In this document: positions 5,134 to 8,741 of the stretch, one piece after another
Layout of the letters: every line of letters begins with the position of its first letter
Position numbering within the stretch: position 1 is the first letter of the stretch
NCBI GenBank assembly: GCA_001871075.1
Contig: MNUP01000062.1
Span: 1-8,741 of the forward strand
Source of the DNA: Candidatus Desantisbacteria bacterium CG1_02_49_89
GTDB lineage: Bacteria > Desantisbacteria > UBA1551
DNA: 8,741 nucleotides
Direction: 5' to 3'
Position numbers and translations under genes: made by a program
The notes under the pieces: model-generated
The model's input: only the letters and a program-made list of their open reading frames with translations
Told to the model about the DNA's origin: nothing
Databases searched by the model: none

Positions 5134-5871
5134 ATGAAAAAAATATATATTGCTATTCTTCTGGCAGGATTATTGATGGCAGGCACAGCGGGTTTTTCAA
5201 GCGCGATGACCGCGGACGAGGTGCTGGATAAAATGGACCAGACCATGGAGCACAGTAACCAGGTAGCGGTGCTGTCCATGACCCTGACTGACAAAAAAGG
5301 AATAGTCCAGAACAGAGAGATAAAGATGTTCCAAAAAGAAGGCGGGAAAAGGCTGATAAAGTTCCTTAAGCCCGCTGACGTTAAAGGCACGGGATTCCTG
5401 TCGCTTCCGGGGGATGAAATGTATATATATATGCCTGCGCTGGGCAAGGTCAGGCGCATAGCGTCCCACGTGAAGAACCAGTCGTTCATGGGCACGGATT
5501 TTTCCTACGATGATATGGGCGGTGAGCAATACAGCGGGAGCAGTAAGACGACATCCTTTACCGAAGAAGGCGGGAAGTACCTGATAGAGGTTACCGCGGC
5601 AAAAAAAGACGCAACCTATTCAAGGCTTAAGTTAATTATAGACAAAAACACCTTTATCGCGGATAAGATAGAATTTTTTGACAAGGCAGGAAGGCCGTTC
5701 AAGACAATGACGAACTCAAACGTGGAAAAGATAGGTGACTCCTGGGTATCTAAAGAGATCAAGATGGTAAACGTCCAGGAAGGCCACACCACAGTGCTTA
5801 AAATGACCGATATAAGCTTTGACTCCGAACTGAGCGACGATATTTTCACCCAGCGCAACCTGCAGAAATAA
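5134..5871 (+). CDS. LolA-like periplasmic protein (outer membrane lipoprotein-sorting protein family)
   Basis: This 245-residue protein begins with a Sec signal peptide (MKK, hydrophobic 5-20, probable cleavage after SSA at 24). The mature part matches the LolA-like family often encoded next to MMPL/RND transporters (Pfam PF17131 from memory). Supporting stretches are TADEVLDKMDQTM (26-38), FLKPADVKGTGFLSLP (77-92), YIYMPALGKVRRIA (97-110), SFMGTDFSYDDM (117-128) and a C-terminal ISFDSELSDDIFT (227-239). LolA folds are half-barrels with a hydrophobic cavity that shields acyl chains in the periplasm. This one would be the carrier or partner of the RND pump encoded upstream (inference). A clear GGAGGG (5125-5130) sits 3 nt before the ATG. 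It is not the housekeeping LolA: the paired motifs and genomic neighbour differ. Confidence 0.88.
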   Translation: MKKIYIAILLAGLLMAGTAGFSSAMTADEVLDKMDQTMEHSNQVAVLSMTLTDKKGIVQNREIKMFQKEGGKRLIKFLKPADVKGTGFLSLPGDEMYIYMPALGKVRRIASHVKNQSFMGTDFSYDDMGGEQYSGSSKTTSFTEEGGKYLIEVTAAKKDATYSRLKLIIDKNTFIADKIEFFDKAGRPFKTMTNSNVEKIGDSWVSKEIKMVNVQEGHTTVLKMTDISFDSELSDDIFTQRNLQK

Positions 5872-5957
5872 CTAAGAACAGTCATTTGTCACGAGTTTAA
5901 AACCAAAAAGTATTTATCAGTGCTGCAGGATCATTAAAAGGAAATACGGAGGGAGAA

Positions 5958-7190
5958 ATGCCTAAACTCGATCCTGCCGGATGGTTCGCTAAAATCGGAT
6001 TTATAACATGCCTCCTTATAACATGTATTATAGCTTCCTTCATTTTCGACAGGAAAGAATACTCGGTGACCGATGTGTATGAAGTCGGGCCGGGTAAACC
6101 TTATTTTAATATACAGTCAGCGGTCAATGCTTTAATTGAGACACAATGGGGTATGCCCTTTGATACCGAGAAGAAGATCAAGATATATGCCAAACAGGGC
6201 GAGGGATATGACGCCTGTTATAATGAAGCAATAACCATATGGGGATTAAAGCCCACGCAAGACCACAGGCTTATTATAGAGGGCGATGGAAACCTGGCAA
6301 TGATCGCCTCTTCGCAGGATATAAAGTATATTAAAATGCTCCCTGTTAAAGTCTATCCCGGCGCGGCATTCACAGTTAAAAGCCCGTTCGTTACCATAAG
6401 GAAACTGCGGATAGGGGGCAATGGGTACCCCGTGCATTGCATTGAGGATAAAGGCATATATGTCAGCGAGAAAGGATTTGTGATAGAGGACTGCACCTGG
6501 TATAAGACACATCACTCGCAGGTCTATCTTGCCAGGGGGGCTAACAGCGCGGTAATAAACAGGAACACTTTTTGCCTTTCAGGCACATCCGCCGTTGAAA
6601 TCGAACCAGGTGTCAACAACTGCCTGATATGCAATAATACAATGGTCGGGATGCAGCACGGAATAATCTGCAGGGGGAAAAACCATCGCATATACAATAA
6701 TACCATCGTAAAGAGCAGCAAATATGTGGCCGGTTCATGCATATATTTTCCCGAAACCACCTGCGGCAATATAGATATAAAAAATAATATATTTGTCGCG
6801 GATTATCCGAGTTCCTGTTTCAGTTCAAACGGGCTGCCCGCAGGCATAAGTTCCGACAATAACCTTTTCTTTTCCTTTTTAACATCATTTATATACGATG
6901 ACTGCACCAAGGACCCAAAAGACCGCGTGAAATTGACCGGATGGAAGAAGATCTCGGGTCAGGACACAAATTCGCTTTACGGCGATCCGATATTCTTTTT
7001 TTTCAACGGTTATAAGTGGATACCCCCGTACGGCGACTCTCCGCCATTTTATATTAATACTGACCTGCGCCTGCGCGAAGGTTCGGCGGCAATAGGCAGG
7101 GGAAAAGTGCTATCCGGCATATTTGATACGGATATTCTCGGTAAAAAAAGGAAAAACCTTTGGGACATAGGGGCTTATGCGCGGCAATAA
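5958..7190 (+). CDS. Membrane-anchored right-handed parallel beta-helix protein
   Basis: The product has 410 residues. Residues about 12-30 form one hydrophobic segment without a good cleavage site, so a signal anchor with the rest in the periplasm is likely. Segment YEVGPGKPYFNIQSAVNALI (41-60) is the usual entry to pectate-lyase-like beta-helices. The middle (about 130-310) repeats short strands separated by Asn-rich turns (INRNTF, ICNNTMVG, IYNNTIV, IKNNIFV, SDNNLFF), the asparagine ladder of PbH1 repeats. The end (GSAAIGRG ... DIGAYARQ) is the common closing motif of these proteins. The fold often binds or cleaves polysaccharides, but I cannot name catalytic residues. GGAGGGAG (5948-5955) precedes the ATG. 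It looks more AT-rich than its neighbours and separates the two LolA-like genes, so a later insertion is possible. Confidence 0.82.
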   Translation: MPKLDPAGWFAKIGFITCLLITCIIASFIFDRKEYSVTDVYEVGPGKPYFNIQSAVNALIETQWGMPFDTEKKIKIYAKQGEGYDACYNEAITIWGLKPTQDHRLIIEGDGNLAMIASSQDIKYIKMLPVKVYPGAAFTVKSPFVTIRKLRIGGNGYPVHCIEDKGIYVSEKGFVIEDCTWYKTHHSQVYLARGANSAVINRNTFCLSGTSAVEIEPGVNNCLICNNTMVGMQHGIICRGKNHRIYNNTIVKSSKYVAGSCIYFPETTCGNIDIKNNIFVADYPSSCFSSNGLPAGISSDNNLFFSFLTSFIYDDCTKDPKDRVKLTGWKKISGQDTNSLYGDPIFFFFNGYKWIPPYGDSPPFYINTDLRLREGSAAIGRGKVLSGIFDTDILGKKRKNLWDIGAYARQ

Positions 7191-7209
7191 CGATAATAAA
7201 AGTTTTTAG

Positions 7210-7236
7210 CAGGGACCTGGCAGGAACCTAAACTAC
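7210..7236 (+). repeat. Shared leader motif, copy 1
   Basis: CAGGGACCTGGCAGGAACC followed by TAAACTAC aligns with 7982-8010. It lies 109 nt before the next start codon, against 118 nt for copy 2. Confidence 0.5.
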
Positions 7237-7271
7237 CCATACTTTTTAGCTTTTTAAGTTCTCTTAAGCCT

Positions 7272-7298
7272 GCCCGCCAATCTTGGTGGAGGGTTCCC
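7272..7298. repeat. Possible degenerate third copy of the GC-rich hairpin element
   Basis: GCCCGCC-AATCTT-GGTGG followed by AGGGTTCCC resembles the arm order of copies at 4862 and 5051 but pairs imperfectly. GGG-TT-CCC forms the short second hairpin. Confidence 0.35.
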
Positions 7299-7318
7299 TG
7301 TAAAAAAGGCATTGAATC

Positions 7319-7962
7319 ATGAAAATTACCCTGATTGTTTTTGCTGTATTGGGGTGGTGCGCGGCTGCGCTTGGGCAGGACGCCGGAACCATCATCGCCG
7401 GAGCCAGGCAGAAATACGAAAAGGTGAGCAGTTATTGCTGTTTGATGGAAATACGCGAGGTCCGGGGCCCAAAAACTGAAGACAGGCTGATGAAGTATTA
7501 TTTCAAAAAGCCCTGTACCATCAGGATAGAGTCCTTGAGGGAAAAGACGCCGGAGGCGTGGCGCTTTACAGGGACCGTTTCGTATGGGGGAGGCAGAGCG
7601 GCATACTAAGCGCTTTCAGGATGAAGTTCAAATACACCGACAGGATGGTCGCTTCCGCCAGGGGCGCGACTATGGACCAGTCAGGCTGGGGTTATATGCT
7701 TGGCCAGATCGAAGGCTTGTCTAAGAAAGGAAGCGGGTTATCCGTATCGGAAGTTACCGGAAAATATTCCTGCTGGGTACTCAGCGATCTGCGGCAGGAA
7801 ACAGGTTCTTCAGGCGAGAAATTCTACATAGACAAGGAAACCGGCGTGGTATCAAGGCACGAAACCTTTGAGGACGGGATCCTTGTAAGCAGGGGCATAT
7901 ACAGGGAGTTTATTATAAACGGCAGTTTTGACCCAGCGCTTTTTGACGAAAAAAGATTTTAA
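7319..7962 (+). pseudogene. Second LolA-like periplasmic protein, interrupted by a 1-nt frameshift
   Basis: Two overlapping frames make one protein. The first (7319-7609) has a signal peptide (hydrophobic 4-18, cleavage near ALG-Q) and runs in family register to IRIE (residue 71, codon 7529-7531), then turns to unrelated sequence ending at 7609. The second frame continues from 7531 as VLEGKDAGGVALYRDRFVWG and runs to the stop at 7960-7962. Joining them with one restored base (for example GAGGTC in place of GAGTC at 7529-7533) gives 214 residues that read as a LolA/DUF1571-like lipoprotein-carrier fold: KYEKVSSYCCLMEIRE, YYFKKPCTIRIE-VLEGKD, FYIDKETGVVSRHE, FDPALFDEKRF. As it stands the gene is broken, unless this is a sequencing error or ribosomal frameshifting rescues it. 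The RBS is weak (AAAAGG 7304-7309). It probably serves the same envelope pathway as its neighbours. Confidence 0.75.
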
Positions 7963-7981
7963 ACAGCAAAATGATTATTTA

Positions 7982-8010
7982 CAGGGATCTTCGAGCGGGA
8001 TTTAAACTAC
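7982..8010 (+). repeat. Shared leader motif, copy 2
   Basis: CAGGGATCT ... GCGGGATTTAAACTAC matches the motif at 7210-7236, at nearly the same distance from the following start codon. It leads directly into the structured region 8007-8067. Confidence 0.5.
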
Positions 8011-8067
8011 TTCTTTTGGAGTAGACCCTTTAGGGTCGTATAATAACGGGCCTAAATGCCCTACTCC
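8007..8067 (+). promoter_or_regulatory. Switch-like structured leader of the beta-barrel gene
   Basis: GGAGTAG (8018-8024) can pair with CTACTTC just upstream (8007-8013, tetraloop TTTT, one G-U) or perfectly with CTACTCC downstream (8061-8067). The second pairing closes a three-way junction holding GACCC-TTTA-GGGTC (8024-8037) and GGGC-CTAAAT-GCCC (8048-8061), with the bases shared at 8024 and 8061 going to one stem or the other. It matches no riboswitch class I know. Confidence 0.5.
8016..8044 (+). promoter_or_regulatory. Possible promoter inside the barrel-gene leader
   Basis: TATAAT (8039-8044) is a perfect -10, with a poor -35 TTGGAG (8016-8021) 17 bp upstream. If used, transcription would start near 8051 and the leader fold would not be made, so this competes with the structured-leader reading. 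Confidence 0.35.
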
Positions 8068-8099
8068 TTGTAGCATATTTTATAGAAAGGGAGAAAAAG

Positions 8100-8741
8100 A
8101 TGAAAAAAATAATTGCAGTTGTGGTTTTGGGCCTGCTTGCGGCGGGAAGCGCGCACGCCCTGGATATAAACGGGTTCCTGAAAACGGACTGGCGGGTCAA
8201 GGCTGACAGCACTGCCGCGCTCACCTGGAACGAAAACGTGGTTAACCTGAAACTGAAATCCGCGGTCGCTTCAGGAGCAAGCGGGTTCGCGGAACTGGAA
8301 CTGAAAAACACCGGGTTCCCAACAGCAGGTAACCTGAACGATCTGAGCCTTTACGATAAATCTAAGGCAGCGCCCTGGACGCTTGAGCTTAAGGAAGGAT
8401 ACGTGGATATCTCGAACCTTTTTGTCGAAGGCTTTGACCTGCGCGCGGGAAAACAGCGCATCACCTGGGGCACAGCGGACAGGTTCAACCCCACGGATAA
8501 CCTGAATCCGCTTGACCTTTCTGACCTGACTGATTTCGGAAGGCGGGTCGCGAACACTTCGCTGAAAGCCACGTATTACATAGGTAATTTCTACGCGCAG
8601 GGTGTTTTCATCCCGGTGTTCACGCCTGGTGTCCTGCCCGCAAATTGGATGTCAATGTACCCGATGCCCTTGATGGCGGGTGTCACAATCAGAAATATGG
8701 ATTTAACAGTTACGATGCCTGAAGACAGACTCGAAAGCTCA
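8100..8741 (+). CDS. Outer-membrane beta-barrel protein, DUF1302-like (3' end beyond window)
   Basis: An open frame from ATG 8100 runs to the window edge (214 codons, no stop). AAAGGGAG (8086-8093) precedes it by 6 nt. Residues 1-20 are a clear Sec signal peptide (MKKIIAVVVLGLLAAGSAHA). The mature part alternates hydrophobic and polar residues as in transmembrane beta-strands. Segment ELKEGYVDI ... FDLRAGKQRITWGTADRFNP (about 96-131) followed by TDNLNPLDLSDLTDF (132-146) is the hallmark of DUF1302/alginate-export-like barrels, where a 'GKQxxxWG' strand precedes an 'NPxD' loop. Its place after the RND and LolA-like genes suggests the outer-membrane part of the same export or lipid-transfer route (inference). 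The C-terminal strands, including the terminal aromatic residue used for barrel assembly, are not visible. Confidence 0.82.
   Translation, partial: MKKIIAVVVLGLLAAGSAHALDINGFLKTDWRVKADSTAALTWNENVVNLKLKSAVASGASGFAELELKNTGFPTAGNLNDLSLYDKSKAAPWTLELKEGYVDISNLFVEGFDLRAGKQRITWGTADRFNPTDNLNPLDLSDLTDFGRRVANTSLKATYYIGNFYAQGVFIPVFTPGVLPANWMSMYPMPLMAGVTIRNMDLTVTMPEDRLESS

Noticed and set aside
5034-5231. Short plus-strand open frame across the GC-rich hairpin
   Set aside because: It runs through repeat DNA and into the signal-peptide region of the LolA-like gene in another frame, without a ribosome-binding site.
6996-7003. T8 tract in the beta-helix gene as a phase-variable site
   Set aside because: It encodes part of an ordinary FFFF stretch in an intact frame; eight T alone is weak evidence.
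7529-7546. Programmed -1 ribosomal frameshift
   Set aside because: No proper X XXY YYZ heptamer lies in the right frame (GGAAAAG re-pairs badly), and the family-coherent switch is already needed at about 7531, before it. A lost base is simpler.
7558-7962. Independent gene starting at GTG 7558
   Set aside because: No ribosome-binding site or signal peptide, and its reading continues family-like sequence upstream in the same frame to 7531, so it is the second half of the frameshifted gene.

Overview
The window looks like chromosomal DNA from a diderm (Gram-negative-type) bacterium. The evidence is three secreted proteins with Sec signal peptides, two LolA-like periplasmic proteins and the start of an outer-membrane beta-barrel. 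Codon use rich in AGG (Arg) and ATA (Ile), with gaps full of short degenerate repeats, reminds me of Omnitrophota-type genomes. That placement is impression only; no marker gene here fixes the taxon.

Layout: (1) 1-180 holds the tail of an unidentified upstream gene, two AAGTATACTT palindromes and a terminator-like hairpin. (2) 183-1772 is a signalling/stress unit: an extended -10 sigma70-type promoter, a GAF + HD-GYP protein (probable cyclic-di-GMP phosphodiesterase), a CspA-type cold-shock protein 34 nt downstream, and a strong terminator with competing hairpins. (3) 1775-2421 has 10-bp repeats, a second extended -10 promoter and a MarR-type regulator. (4) 2527 to the right edge is an envelope-transport cluster, all on the plus strand: an MMPL/RND transporter, a LolA-like protein, a membrane-anchored beta-helix protein, a second LolA-like protein interrupted by an apparent 1-nt frameshift, and an outer-membrane beta-barrel running off the edge. 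I saw no convincing intrinsic terminator between 2422 and 8741, so the cluster may be one operon under MarR control.

How they may work together (inference): the RND pump would lift a hydrophobic substrate out of the inner membrane, the LolA-like proteins would carry it across the periplasm, and the barrel would receive or export it at the outer membrane. The MarR repressor, with candidate operators at 1932-1945 and 2428-2446, would sense a ligand. The HD-GYP/Csp unit is separately promoted and terminated.

The intergenic gaps are unusually structured. They contain 7-, 9- and 10-bp tandem repeats, a GC-rich double-hairpin element in two good copies and one poor copy, a leader motif shared by two envelope genes, and a switch-like fold ahead of the barrel gene. 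All coding genes are on the plus strand. I saw no tRNA, rRNA or CRISPR array.
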